Shown piece by piece: positions 1 through 7,897 of a DNA stretch of 64,000 nucleotides. A program made the translations under genes and the position numbers. Below the pieces are notes generated by a model. The model saw only the letters and a program-made list of their open reading frames with translations, ran no database searches and was not told the DNA's origin. Within the stretch, counting starts at the first letter, position 1, and each line of letters starts with the position of its first letter. The stretch comes from Myxococcus sp. RHSTA-1-4 (GTDB taxonomy: Bacteria; Myxococcota; Myxococcia; Myxococcales; Myxococcaceae): assembly GCF_020037125.1 (NCBI RefSeq), contig NZ_JAIQDG010000004.1:62001-126000 (forward strand), written 5' to 3'.

Positions 1-15
1 CAAGGCCGCCCGGTG

Positions 16-753
16 CTACTTCTTCTCGTAGTTCTTCAGGTACGGCGTCGACTGCAGCTCCGCGCCATTGAGCACGCACCCGAGGATGGGAGCGCCTCCC
101 AGGCTCTCCACCGCCTGGTGGACGGACTTGCCCGGCGTGACGTTGGCGCGGATGACCATCAGCACCCCGTCCACCTGGTGGCTGAGAATCGCCGCGTCCG
201 CGAAGGGCAGCGTCGGCGGCAGGTCCACGTACACCTCGTCGAAGCCCTCGCGCACGGCCTTGAGGAACTGCTTCATCCTCGCGCTGGCCAGCACCTGCGT
301 GGGCTCCTCCGGCGTGGCGCCCGCGGGGATGACGGCCAGGCGCGTGGAGTTGAAGCGCCGCACCACGTCCCGCACCTCGCAGTCACCCGCCAGCAGCTCC
401 GCCAGGCCCGTCTTGTTGCGCATGCCCAGCATGGCCGCCACCCCGCCCCGGCGCAGGTCCGCGTCCACCAGCAGGATGCGCCGCTCCGGGTTCGCCCGCG
501 CCGCGGCGAGCGCGAGATTCACGCTCGTCACCGTCTTGCCCTCCCCCGGCATCGCCGAGGTCAAGGCCACCACCTTCATCGGCCGCAGCTCCCGCATCCG
601 CTCCAGCCGGTAGTAGAGGCTCCGGTACTGCTCCGCCGCCACCGAGGCTGGCGCCGTCAGCGTCACCACGCGGCGGTCCACCACGTTGCCGCCCGACGCG
701 TTCTCGTCGACCCGGGGGAGGAAGTTGCCCGCCCGCTCCATCGTCTGATCCAT
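16..753 (-). CDS. exoD: ExoD/BtkA-type bacterial tyrosine kinase (BY-kinase), cytoplasmic ATPase half
   Basis: A 245-aa P-loop tyrosine kinase of the Wzc/CpsD C-terminal type. It would autophosphorylate and control polymerisation and export of a surface polysaccharide together with the membrane protein ExoC. Visible motifs are Walker A (AMPGEGKT, about residues 68-75), Walker A' (LLVDADLRR, about 94-102) and Walker B (VYVDLPP). The C-terminus carries two tyrosines (YLKNYEKK), a short version of the tyrosine cluster these kinases phosphorylate. The ATG at 753 has a GGGAGACGGGA stretch just upstream. It lies 28 bp after exoC on the same strand, so the kinase is split from its Wzz-like activator. 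The order exoA-exoB-exoC-exoD matches the M. xanthus spore-coat operon as I recall it. The rest of the operon should lie left of the window. Confidence 0.88.
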   Translation of the reverse strand: MDQTMERAGNFLPRVDENASGGNVVDRRVVTLTAPASVAAEQYRSLYYRLERMRELRPMKVVALTSAMPGEGKTVTSVNLALAAARANPERRILLVDADLRRGGVAAMLGMRNKTGLAELLAGDCEVRDVVRRFNSTRLAVIPAGATPEEPTQVLASARMKQFLKAVREGFDEVYVDLPPTLPFADAAILSHQVDGVLMVIRANVTPGKSVHQAVESLGGAPILGCVLNGAELQSTPYLKNYEKK

Positions 754-781
754 TCCCGTCTCCCGTCCTTTCTCCGGCGGC

Positions 782-2191
782 TCAGTTCAACGACGTGGGG
801 GAAGACACGCTGTTCCGAGCCCCCGAAGCCGGCATGAGAACCCGCCGCTCCGTCTTGCCATGCATATCCGGGACCACCGCCAGCACAGGCAGGGTCAACC
901 GCTCGCGCACCTCCATGCCGTCGCGCAGGCTGTCGTCACGCATCTCCAGCACCGCGCCGGTGAGGATGCCCAGGCCCAGGGCGACGAGCAGGGAGACGAG
1001 CAGGCCCGTCACCCGGTCCGGCCGGGCAGGCATCGCCGGCACGCCTGCCGGGGAGATGACGTTGAAGAGGCTCTTGGCGCTCTTGGCCTCCAGCTCCTGC
1101 GCGATTTCCGCCTCCACCTTGCGGCTCACCACGCTCTGGTACTTGGTGCGGGCGATTTCGTAGTCGCGGTTCATCACCGCCAGCTCGTGCGTCCAGCGCG
1201 GGGTGTTGTTCAGCCGCTGCTGGTAGACCTCGGCCTGCTGCTGCAGGTCGACAATCTCCTTCTGGATGGACTCGATGAGCTGCGCCACGCGGGTGCGCTC
1301 GGCGCGCTCGGCCCACAGCCGGCCCTCCGCCTCCTTGCGCTTGGCCGTCATGTTGTCCAGCTCGCTGCTCAGGCGCTTGATTTCAGGGTGGTCCTCCGTC
1401 CACTGGGTGCGCGCGTTCACCAGGGCGCGGGTGAGGCCGTTCTCCGCGGCCTCGAGCCGGCCGGCCTCGCTGTCCACGGCGTTGCGGGCGCGGGCCAGGT
1501 CGGAGCGGCGGGCCTCGGCCACGCGCAGCTCCTCGGACTTGGTCTGCATCAGATGGGACACGCGCTCCAGGCCGCGCATGTTCATCTCCATCTGCTCGGG
1601 CAACTCGCCCAGGTGGTCCACCTTGAACTGGGCAATCTTGCGCTCCCAGGCGGTGACGGCCGTGCCGAGCTGGGCCATCTCCTCGTTGAAGAGGTCGGTG
1701 GCGCGGGCGGCCTGGGCCTGGCGGATCTTCAGCGTCTCCGACGAGAAGATGTCCGGCAGCCGGTTGGCCACCTGCGCGGCCACCTGCGGGTCGCGGTTGG
1801 CGTAGGTGAGCTCGAAGGCCGTCTCCCCCTCCACGCGCACGGTGAGGTCCTTGCGCATCTGGGCGACGGCGGCCTCCATGCCCCTCTCGGACACGATGTC
1901 CGGATAGAGGTTCATCTCCTCGATGGCCTTCTGGAGCACGGGTCGGGCCAGCAGCTCCTGTCTCACCGTGAGCAGTCGCTGCTCGATGAGCTCGCTCACC
2001 GTGCGCTGCACCATCTCCTCGCCCGGCCGTTGCGGCTCCACGCGGACCACCACCGACGCCTCGTACATGCTCGGCCGGGTCATCACGATGGCCGCGCCCA
2101 CCGCGAAGACCGCTGCTGCGATGGCTCCCACCAGGGCCTTGCGGCGCCACAGGGCCGCCAGCAGCTGGTCCGCCGTCATCCCTCGCTCCAT
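782..2191 (-). CDS. exoC: ExoC, Wzz-like chain-length determinant / polysaccharide co-polymerase
   Basis: A 469-aa inner-membrane protein with the Wzz architecture. An N-terminal membrane helix (about residues 16-38) is followed by a Wzz domain with a PSMYEASVVVRV stretch, a long periplasmic coiled coil rich in E/R/A (about 160-370), then a second membrane helix (LVSLLVALGLGILTGAVLE). There is no nucleotide-binding domain; that job is done by the adjacent exoD kinase. I chose the ATG at 2191 because GGAGGAG sits 6 nt upstream; ATGs at 2209 and 2179 are possible alternatives. A much longer upstream-extended reading frame overlaps exoB and is an artefact of high GC. It lies 32 bp after exoB, consistent with one transcript. 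Confidence 0.87.
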   Translation of the reverse strand: MERGMTADQLLAALWRRKALVGAIAAAVFAVGAAIVMTRPSMYEASVVVRVEPQRPGEEMVQRTVSELIEQRLLTVRQELLARPVLQKAIEEMNLYPDIVSERGMEAAVAQMRKDLTVRVEGETAFELTYANRDPQVAAQVANRLPDIFSSETLKIRQAQAARATDLFNEEMAQLGTAVTAWERKIAQFKVDHLGELPEQMEMNMRGLERVSHLMQTKSEELRVAEARRSDLARARNAVDSEAGRLEAAENGLTRALVNARTQWTEDHPEIKRLSSELDNMTAKRKEAEGRLWAERAERTRVAQLIESIQKEIVDLQQQAEVYQQRLNNTPRWTHELAVMNRDYEIARTKYQSVVSRKVEAEIAQELEAKSAKSLFNVISPAGVPAMPARPDRVTGLLVSLLVALGLGILTGAVLEMRDDSLRDGMEVRERLTLPVLAVVPDMHGKTERRVLMPASGARNSVSSPTSLN

Positions 2192-2223
2192 GTTCCGCTC
2201 CTCCTCCATCCCTCTCGCTGTTG

Positions 2224-3372
2224 CTACCAAGGCGTCACCACCAGCCGGACGGCGAAGACGTTGCGCGTCAGGTCTCCCGCGCCCGCCGACTCCGCCACCC
2301 CGACCTGGGCAATCCTGTCCACCGCCCCCTGCGCCGACAGGCGCCGGCCGAGGCGGTACTCCACACCGCCACTCACCGCGTAACCCTGGGACACCGTGGG
2401 CGAGCCACCGAAGACGCCCCAGTCCCGGGACGGGGCCCGCCCGTTGCGGAAGAAGCTCGCCGCGCCGAACGCGGAGAAGCGCTGGGTGAAGCGCCGCGCC
2501 AGCACCACGCCCGCGTAGTCCGCCCACAGCGCGTTGGCGAAGCCGCTGGCGCCCACCAGGTCGTGGCCCAGCACCACGCCCACGTCGAACAGCGCCCCTT
2601 CCCGGTACAGCTCCAGATTGACTCGCGGCACCCAGCCGCCCTCCTGGCCGTCCGGCGCCGAGTAGCGCACCGGGCCCGCCCGGGCGATGAACGTCGTGGG
2701 CCGCGTCAGCCGGTAGCGCAGCCCCGCCGCCACGCCGTGTGCCTGGCCCACCGCGCTCTGGAAGACGAAGGCCTGGTACCGGTACTCCAGGCCCAGGCCG
2801 AGCCTCCGCGTGGAGCGGTACCACGCCTCCACCGACGGCGTGTGCGCGTAGCCCGCGTCCTGCCCCGACTCGAGGATGCGCACCGCCTCGAACCTGTAGC
2901 CGGTGCGCAGGTCCAGCCGCTCCGTGACGCGGCCGGTGAAGCCCAGGGCCGCCTGCGTGAAGAAGGTGGGCGACGTCGAGCGCGCCAGCCCGTCACGCGG
3001 CAGGGAGGACGGGTCCGTCACGCGGTACACACGGACGGCCGAGTCCACGCGCAGCCGGCGGGACAGCGCGTGCCGGAGCTCCACGGCCGCGCGGTGGTCC
3101 AGCGTCACCTTGCCGGAGCCGTGCCGCATCAGGAGGTCGGCCGCGTAGAAGCCGTCCAGCGTGAGCCGGCCGTCCTTCCCCTCCAGCCCCACCCGCGGCG
3201 ACAGCTTCGTCATGAGCTGGCCGCCGGCCTCACCGTCCCCCAGGCGCAGGTCGTCGTCGTAGCGCTCCTCGGCCGTGAACCGCAGCTTCGGCTCCCAGAC
3301 AGTTGCTCCCCGCGCGGCCGGCGCGGCGAGCATGAGGCCCGCGAGCAGCCACTTCTTCCAGTTGCCCTTCAC
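2224..3372 (-). CDS. exoB: ExoB, predicted outer-membrane beta-barrel protein of the exo spore-coat locus
   Basis: A 382-aa exported protein. The start is a GTG at 3372, preceded by GGAGGG at 6-8 nt, followed by a classical signal peptide (positive KGNWKKW, hydrophobic LLAGLMLAAPAA, cleavage near ARGA). The mature part has many alternating hydrophobic/charged strands ending in aromatic or R/Y residues (for example LELYREGALFDVGVVLGHDL, FTQRFSAFGAASFF) and ends VRLVVTPW, typical of a beta-barrel C-terminus. In M. xanthus the gene at this position is needed for spore-coat polysaccharide and is thought to be an outer-membrane component working with the Wza-like ExoA. The sequence supports a barrel; the exact role is inferred from position. 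Confidence 0.8.
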   Translation of the reverse strand: MKGNWKKWLLAGLMLAAPAARGATVWEPKLRFTAEERYDDDLRLGDGEAGGQLMTKLSPRVGLEGKDGRLTLDGFYAADLLMRHGSGKVTLDHRAAVELRHALSRRLRVDSAVRVYRVTDPSSLPRDGLARSTSPTFFTQAALGFTGRVTERLDLRTGYRFEAVRILESGQDAGYAHTPSVEAWYRSTRRLGLGLEYRYQAFVFQSAVGQAHGVAAGLRYRLTRPTTFIARAGPVRYSAPDGQEGGWVPRVNLELYREGALFDVGVVLGHDLVGASGFANALWADYAGVVLARRFTQRFSAFGAASFFRNGRAPSRDWGVFGGSPTVSQGYAVSGGVEYRLGRRLSAQGAVDRIAQVGVAESAGAGDLTRNVFAVRLVVTPW

Positions 3373-3437
3373 CGTCGCCCTCCGTCCCACCCGCCACCCA
3401 CCGTCCCGGACACCCACGCCCACACGTCAACACGCCT

Positions 3438-4010
3438 TCACGGCACGACGATGGTGTCCCCCGGCCGGAGGATGAGCTCCTGGCCACCGTCGGGAGAAAT
3501 CAGGTCGCTGTAGCGCACCGGAATCTGGCCGCCGTTGGCGTCGGTGCGGATGACGACGATGCCGTCCGAGTTGGCGAAGTCCGTGAAGCCACCCGCCAGG
3601 GCGATGGCCTGCAGCAGCGACACGCGGCCCCGCAGCGGGTAGGCGCCCGGGTTGGCCACCTCACCGGTGACGAACACGCGGCTGCTGTTGACCTCGCGGA
3701 CAATGACTGTCACGCGGGGCTCCTGCACGTACGGCTGGAGGCCCTGCTTCAGCGACTCGGCCAGCTCCGTGGGCGTCTTCCCCGCGGCCTGCACCTCGCC
3801 CACCATGGGCATGGAGATGAAACCATCCGGGCGGACCGGCAGCGTGCGCGACAGCTCCGGGTCGCGCCACACCGCGATGTCCAGCACGTCCTCACGGCCG
3901 ATGCGGTAGGGCTGCTCCGAGTTGTCCACCTTCAACTGAGGCTGGTGGGCGCACCCCGCAAGGAGCATCACGCCCAACACCGTCCAGAACCCCGCGCTCG
4001 TCTTGCCCAT
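3438..4010 (-). CDS. exoA: ExoA (FdgA), Wza-type polysaccharide export lipoprotein
   Basis: A 190-aa outer-membrane lipoprotein of the polysaccharide export (OPX) family and the first gene of the exo operon. The ATG at 4010 has GAGGGAGA at good spacing and begins a lipoprotein signal peptide with lipobox LLAGC (Cys20). Residues about 35-110 form the poly_export domain (YRIGREDVLDIAVWRDPELS) and about 112-160 an SLBB domain (VFVTGEVANPGAYPL). It is short and lacks the C-terminal amphipathic helix that forms the outer-membrane pore in E. coli Wza, so the barrel protein ExoB may complete the channel. A longer frame to 4307 crosses the promoter and is not credible. A sigma-54 promoter lies about 80 bp upstream of the start. 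Confidence 0.9.
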   Translation of the reverse strand: MGKTSAGFWTVLGVMLLAGCAHQPQLKVDNSEQPYRIGREDVLDIAVWRDPELSRTLPVRPDGFISMPMVGEVQAAGKTPTELAESLKQGLQPYVQEPRVTVIVREVNSSRVFVTGEVANPGAYPLRGRVSLLQAIALAGGFTDFANSDGIVVIRTDANGGQIPVRYSDLISPDGGQELILRPGDTIVVP

Positions 4011-4089
4011 CGTCTGCTCTCCCTCGCCGCGAATGTCTCGCACGTGCCCCTTCTCCCGCTGGGGCAAACGCTTCCGGCGGCCTTGCCTT

Positions 4090-4105
4090 AGCACCGGCTG
4101 TGCCA
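4090..4105 (-). promoter_or_regulatory. Sigma-54 (-24/-12) promoter of the exo operon
   Basis: On the minus strand the sequence reads TGGCACA, then four bases, then GTGCT. It matches the TGGCACG-N4-TTGCW consensus at nearly every informative base. The invariant GG and GC are separated by exactly 10 bp. The predicted transcription start is near 4080, giving a leader of about 70 nt to exoA. Sigma-54 control fits the developmental, enhancer-binding-protein-dependent expression known for exo in M. xanthus. Confidence 0.75.
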
Positions 4106-4177
4106 CGTCCCGCGGGGAGGGAAAGGCCATGGATCGCAGTGGGTTACGCAGTGCCCCACCTGGAGAGGTCCTCGGGT

Positions 4178-4194
4178 CCGGGAAAATTTTCCGG
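4178..4194. promoter_or_regulatory. AT-rich palindrome upstream of the exo promoter (candidate enhancer site)
   Basis: A perfect 12-bp palindrome, GGAAAATTTTCC (4181-4192), flanked by CC and GG. It is the only strongly AT-rich block in the 368-bp gap between exoA and the divergent small gene, and it lies about 105 bp upstream of the predicted exo start site. That is the usual distance for an enhancer-binding protein at a sigma-54 promoter. Nothing else in this gap is recognisable. Confidence 0.45.
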
Positions 4195-4378
4195 TATCGC
4201 CCTGGCGTCCAGTGCCGTGCTTTCCGCAGAGCAGGGGCGGCTTGGAGAAGAGGTTTGCCCACTCCGGGCGACACGGCTTCCCATTTCGCACGCGCCGTGC
4301 GTGGCATGCGGATTGATTGGAGAGGGTGGTGAAGGAACTCGGATTCACAGCAGGCCAGGCGGCCCGGGAGAGAGGCGG

Positions 4379-4573
4379 ATGAGGAAGGCGGCGGGGGCGG
4401 TGGCGGCGGCGTTCGCGATGGGCACGGGAGCCATGACGCTGATGGGCATGGCGCTCGCCATCCATGTGGAAGCGGCGGTGCTGGGAGTCGTGGGGCTGGC
4501 GCTGTATGCGAGCAGCTCGCTGCTCAACGGCAAGACGCCCGCGACGACCGGCGGCGTGGCGAAGCAGGCGTAG
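4379..4573 (+). CDS. Small two-helix membrane protein, unknown function
   Basis: A 64-aa protein divergent from exoA. The ATG at 4379 follows GGGAGAGAGG. Two hydrophobic helices are visible (about residues 5-27 and 31-50: VLGVVGLALYASSSLL), with a short polar C-terminal tail (GKTPATTGGVAKQA). It has no known motif. A longer frame starting at 4100 covers the exo promoter and has no coding signal, so I reject it. It converges on the cysteine-rich gene, 21 bp away. Confidence 0.55.
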   Translation: MRKAAGAVAAAFAMGTGAMTLMGMALAIHVEAAVLGVVGLALYASSSLLNGKTPATTGGVAKQA

Positions 4574-4594
4574 GAAGAGGAAGGAGCGGGCCCC

Positions 4595-5482
4595 TCACTT
4601 GCGCCGAATCCAATCCGGCTGACATACCGATGGCTGTCCTGCCCAGGGCCGTGCGCAGAAGAAGCCCTCGGGGCAGGAGTCCGGCACCGCGCGGTCGCAG
4701 CGGAGCGAGCATGTCCCGATGTGGCAGACGCTGCTCTCGGGACACGGCGGGTCCTCTCCCTCTCCACACCGCTGGACGCATTCCATCCATGCCTCGCTCG
4801 TATGTTGTGGAAAGACCGAGACCTTGCATTCGGGGCAGGAAGCATCGTCCTGGCAGGGGGGGCCATAGACGCGTGCACAGGTCGAGACTCCGTCCTTGTG
4901 CCGCACGCACTGCTCGCCCTCCGGGCAGGACCGTCCCTGGCAGGTGGGGAGGCAGACCGGCTCCGGCGTCACGTCCGCACAGAAGAAGCCCGCCGGGCAT
5001 GCGGTGGACTCCTGTCTCCGACAGGGCCTCGCGCACCAGCCTTCCCCTCCACACAACAGCCCCGCGCCGCACGCGGACTCCTCGTCGGGCGGCACCATCC
5101 AGCATCTCTGTCCCTCCTGCCGCGCGCCCACCAGGGTGCAGAGCCGCACCAGCGGCCCGCCACCCAGGGTCGGCACGCCGCGGCACACCTGTCCTTCCGG
5201 GCACTGCTCATCCGCCGCGCATTGACTGTCCGTGCAGTACACGGTCCTGGTGCGGATGTCCTCCAGACACCCCAGTGGAGACTCGCACTGCATACTGCTC
5301 TGACATTTACGCTGGTACGAATCCAGCCGCATCCTGTCCTGAGAGCCCAGGACAGGACTGACGCGCGTGTTCCGCGTGTCTGGCTCCCAGCGCTCCGGCA
5401 ACTTGAGGCCGAGCACCAGCAGCACCAGGGGCAGGGGCAACAACAAAGCCGCGATGATGCCTGCCACCTCACGCGTTCTCAT
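4595..5482 (-). CDS. Cysteine-rich membrane-anchored extracytoplasmic protein
   Basis: A 295-aa protein with one N-terminal hydrophobic segment (about residues 8-26, signal anchor or signal peptide). About 270 extracytoplasmic residues follow, with more than 30 cysteines in repeated short units of the form C-P-E-G-x-x-C (CPEGQVC, CPEGEQC, CPEGFFC, CPAGFFC). Such disulfide-rich ladders are common in myxobacterial surface proteins and resemble EGF-like or dickkopf-like folds; no enzyme motif is visible. Its ATG overlaps the stop of the upstream lipoprotein gene (ATGA), so the two are translationally coupled. Codon use is less GC-biased than in the neighbouring exo and tre genes. Confidence 0.72.
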   Translation of the reverse strand: MRTREVAGIIAALLLPLPLVLLVLGLKLPERWEPDTRNTRVSPVLGSQDRMRLDSYQRKCQSSMQCESPLGCLEDIRTRTVYCTDSQCAADEQCPEGQVCRGVPTLGGGPLVRLCTLVGARQEGQRCWMVPPDEESACGAGLLCGGEGWCARPCRRQESTACPAGFFCADVTPEPVCLPTCQGRSCPEGEQCVRHKDGVSTCARVYGPPCQDDASCPECKVSVFPQHTSEAWMECVQRCGEGEDPPCPESSVCHIGTCSLRCDRAVPDSCPEGFFCARPWAGQPSVCQPDWIRRK

Positions 5483-5721
5483 TCATCCTCTTCTTCGTGG
5501 GCCTTGATTGCCGCGGCACATCGCTCAATGCACTTCTGGGTCTCGTGGCGACCACCCACACAGAAATCGTCAAAGACCCATTTGGGGCATTCCTGAACGA
5601 CCCGGTCGCGCATGTCCGCGCGTATCGCCCGGTTGGTAAATCCCTCCTTGGAGAGGGTGTGCGGGCAGCCCGTCACCGCTCCAAGCAAGAGCACACAGCC
5701 ACTGACCGTCCGCCAGTGCAT
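5479..5721 (-). CDS. Small lipoprotein with conserved cysteines
   Basis: An 80-aa lipoprotein. I placed the start at the ATG at 5721, with GGAGGCAGGG directly upstream, rather than at 5745, because it gives a compact signal peptide (HWRTVSGCVLLLGAVTGC) with lipobox VTGC. The mature part is about 60 residues, charged, with four more cysteines (QEC, DDFC, QKC, ERC) and an acidic tail EEEDE. The function is unknown. It is the first gene of a two-gene unit with the cysteine-rich protein downstream, which suggests both act at the cell envelope. Confidence 0.65.
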   Translation of the reverse strand: MHWRTVSGCVLLLGAVTGCPHTLSKEGFTNRAIRADMRDRVVQECPKWVFDDFCVGGRHETQKCIERCAAAIKAHEEEDE

Positions 5722-5819
5722 CCCTGCCTCCAGAGAGCGCCGCATTCAGGTGCTGGCGGAGGCTACCACTCTCGCCAACGCCATCGCCATGCGCCCTCGC
5801 CCCACTGTAGAATGGGGCT

Positions 5820-5860
5820 CCAGTGACTCACTGGCGAAATCCATACCACTACGTTGGTAT
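5820..5860. promoter_or_regulatory. Two palindromes in the divergent promoter region (operator candidates)
   Basis: The 232-bp gap between the divergent lipoprotein genes contains a near-perfect 15-bp palindrome at 5820-5834, with arms CCAGTGA/TCACTGG around a single base. A second inverted repeat lies at 5843-5860, with arms ATACCA/TGGTAT and a 6-bp spacer. Both could bind a dimeric regulator controlling the two divergent units. I see no convincing -35/-10 pair. Confidence 0.4.
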
Positions 5861-5953
5861 CGAACAGACCGAGGACTCCTTGCTATCTGCTCTGTAGCCT
5901 CTCGCGAGCGACCGGGATCTTCCGGACGCGCGGGAGCACGGAGGGGAACCCGA

Positions 5954-7897
5954 ATGTCTTGGAAGGAATTGAGGCACGTCGCGGCCGCGCTCGCGGTCTG
6001 CGCACTGGCGGCGTGTGGTGATACGGAAGAAGAATCGCGGGGCAGCCATCAGCCACCTTCCACCGACGCGGGGACGATTCCGGGCACGGATGCGGGCACG
6101 AACCCTCCACCTCGCGAGCACCCGGCTTCGGGTGAGAGCTGGACGGTGCTCGTCTACATGGTGGCTGACAACGATCTCGAGCCCTTCGCGTTGCAGGACC
6201 TGGAGGAAATGATGCAGGTGGGCTCCGGCCGGAGCCTCACTATCGTGGCGCAGATCGACCGCGCGGTGGGATACAGCAGTAGCAGCATCGGCTCGCTGCC
6301 AGACTTCACGACCACCAAACGGCTGCGGGTGGTCCCCGGTGGAGTCGAGGCCCTGTCGGATCTGGGCGAGGTGAACATGGGCGTCCAGCAGACGCTCTCG
6401 GACTTCATCGCCTGGGGTGTGAGGAGCTATCCCGCCGACCGCTACGCGCTCGTCTTCTGGGACCATGGAGGGGCGTGGCCGGGGTTCGGCGGAGACAACT
6501 CCACTCCGGGCCACGACCTGCTCAGCATTGCCGAGCTGAAGGCAGGCATCGACTCGGGAATGAAGGCAGCGGGCCTTGGGCAGTTCGCGCTCATTGGATA
6601 CGACGCATGCCTCATGGCCACCTACGAGGTGGCACTGGCCATGCGGCCCTACGGCGAGTACCTGCTGGCCTCCGAGGAACTGGAGCCCGGTCATGGCTGG
6701 GATTGGCGCTCGCTCCAGGTGCTCAAGGATGACCCGCGCGCCTCACCCCATGTGCTTGGCCAGCGCATCATCCAGGGTTTCCTGGCACAGGCGGTGGAGC
6801 AGCGGACGTCCTCGAAGGTCACCCTGTCACTTACGGATTTGTATGCGCTGAATGACCTGGTGGGCGCGGTGGGGCGGCTCGCGGACGCATACACGCCGGG
6901 CAACCCGGCGCTGGCAACATCCTTCGGTCGCGCGCTGCATGCGACCCTGTCATTCGGAGCCTCTCCGGACCCTTCGCAGTCCACGCACATGGTGGATCTA
7001 GGCGACCTGGCGGATCAGCTCGCCGCGCAGGTTCCCACCCTGGCTCCGACGCGTGATACAATCAAAGCCGCCCTCCTCAAGGCGGTGGTAGCCCGAAGCA
7101 ATGGTGGCGCGACCCAGCGCGCGACAGGGCTATCCATCTACTTCCCTGCACTCCCGCACTATTACAACAGCAGCTATGCCGCGCTCTCCGAGGTGGCCGC
7201 ATGGCGCGGGTTCCTCGCGCGCTACTACGAGGGCGCTCAAGGCACGCATCCCACGTTCTTGTCCGAAACGGCGACCCTCCAGCAAGGCCAGGAGGGCATG
7301 GTGCTACGGGGCTACCTGACGAGCGGGTCGGCGGAGTTCATCACCCGCTCGGAGCTGTATTACGGCATCGCGCTGTCGGACGGCAGGCTCGTGGCGCTTG
7401 GAGATCGACCGGCACTGGTCAACAGTGGCACGGCCCCCTACGTGGAAGGCTCGTGGAACACCACCGCGCTGGTACTGACGCAGGGTGCGCAGCGAGGATA
7501 CGGCTATCTCAGCCTCGTCCCCACGGATGACGGCCATCTCTCCGTCATCATTCCCTTCGCATACCGGGAAGCGGCGGGTGCCTCCGCGCAATATGCGCTG
7601 CGCATGATCCTCATCAACGGCTCGGGCAGCGTGATGCAGGACATCTTCTATGTGGAGTCGGAGGGTGGGTTCGGTCAACTGTCTCCAGTGGATGGAGCTC
7701 GCCTCATCCCCCTGGTTCAAGTGTTCTCCACCGCCGGCAGTTCCTTCGCCAGCGGGGGCGCTGAGTTCGACGCGACGCTGGCGATCGGACTCACCTTCGA
7801 AAGGCTGCCAAGTGGGACCAGCCTCTTCGGCATCCTGAGCGTCGCCGACTACACCGGAGAGGGTGACACGGCGTACAACGTCGGGGTGCAGCCATGA
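5954..7897 (+). CDS. Clostripain-family (peptidase C11) surface lipoprotein
   Basis: A 647-aa exported cysteine protease. The ATG at 5954 follows GAGGGG and starts a lipoprotein signal peptide (lipobox LAAC). A low-complexity Pro/Thr/Asp linker (about residues 30-57) leads to the C11 domain, which opens with WTVLVYMVADNDLE. The catalytic His is in FWDHGGAW (His171) and the catalytic Cys in GYDACLM (Cys219), the normal C11 order and spacing. The remaining roughly 250 residues look beta-rich and may bind substrate or form a jelly roll. C11 enzymes cleave after Arg or Lys. A longer frame from 5612 runs through the divergent promoter and is rejected. It overlaps the next gene by 4 nt. Confidence 0.85.
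   Translation: MSWKELRHVAAALAVCALAACGDTEEESRGSHQPPSTDAGTIPGTDAGTNPPPREHPASGESWTVLVYMVADNDLEPFALQDLEEMMQVGSGRSLTIVAQIDRAVGYSSSSIGSLPDFTTTKRLRVVPGGVEALSDLGEVNMGVQQTLSDFIAWGVRSYPADRYALVFWDHGGAWPGFGGDNSTPGHDLLSIAELKAGIDSGMKAAGLGQFALIGYDACLMATYEVALAMRPYGEYLLASEELEPGHGWDWRSLQVLKDDPRASPHVLGQRIIQGFLAQAVEQRTSSKVTLSLTDLYALNDLVGAVGRLADAYTPGNPALATSFGRALHATLSFGASPDPSQSTHMVDLGDLADQLAAQVPTLAPTRDTIKAALLKAVVARSNGGATQRATGLSIYFPALPHYYNSSYAALSEVAAWRGFLARYYEGAQGTHPTFLSETATLQQGQEGMVLRGYLTSGSAEFITRSELYYGIALSDGRLVALGDRPALVNSGTAPYVEGSWNTTALVLTQGAQRGYGYLSLVPTDDGHLSVIIPFAYREAAGASAQYALRMILINGSGSVMQDIFYVESEGGFGQLSPVDGARLIPLVQVFSTAGSSFASGGAEFDATLAIGLTFERLPSGTSLFGILSVADYTGEGDTAYNVGVQP

Noticed and set aside
4100-4378. N-terminal extension of the small membrane protein into the exo upstream region
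   Set aside because: It would cover the sigma-54 promoter and the palindrome and has no coding pattern; the ATG at 4379 has a ribosome site.
5612-5953. Upstream extension of the C11 peptidase frame
   Set aside because: It overlaps the divergent lipoprotein gene and the promoter palindromes; a proper lipoprotein signal starts at 5954.
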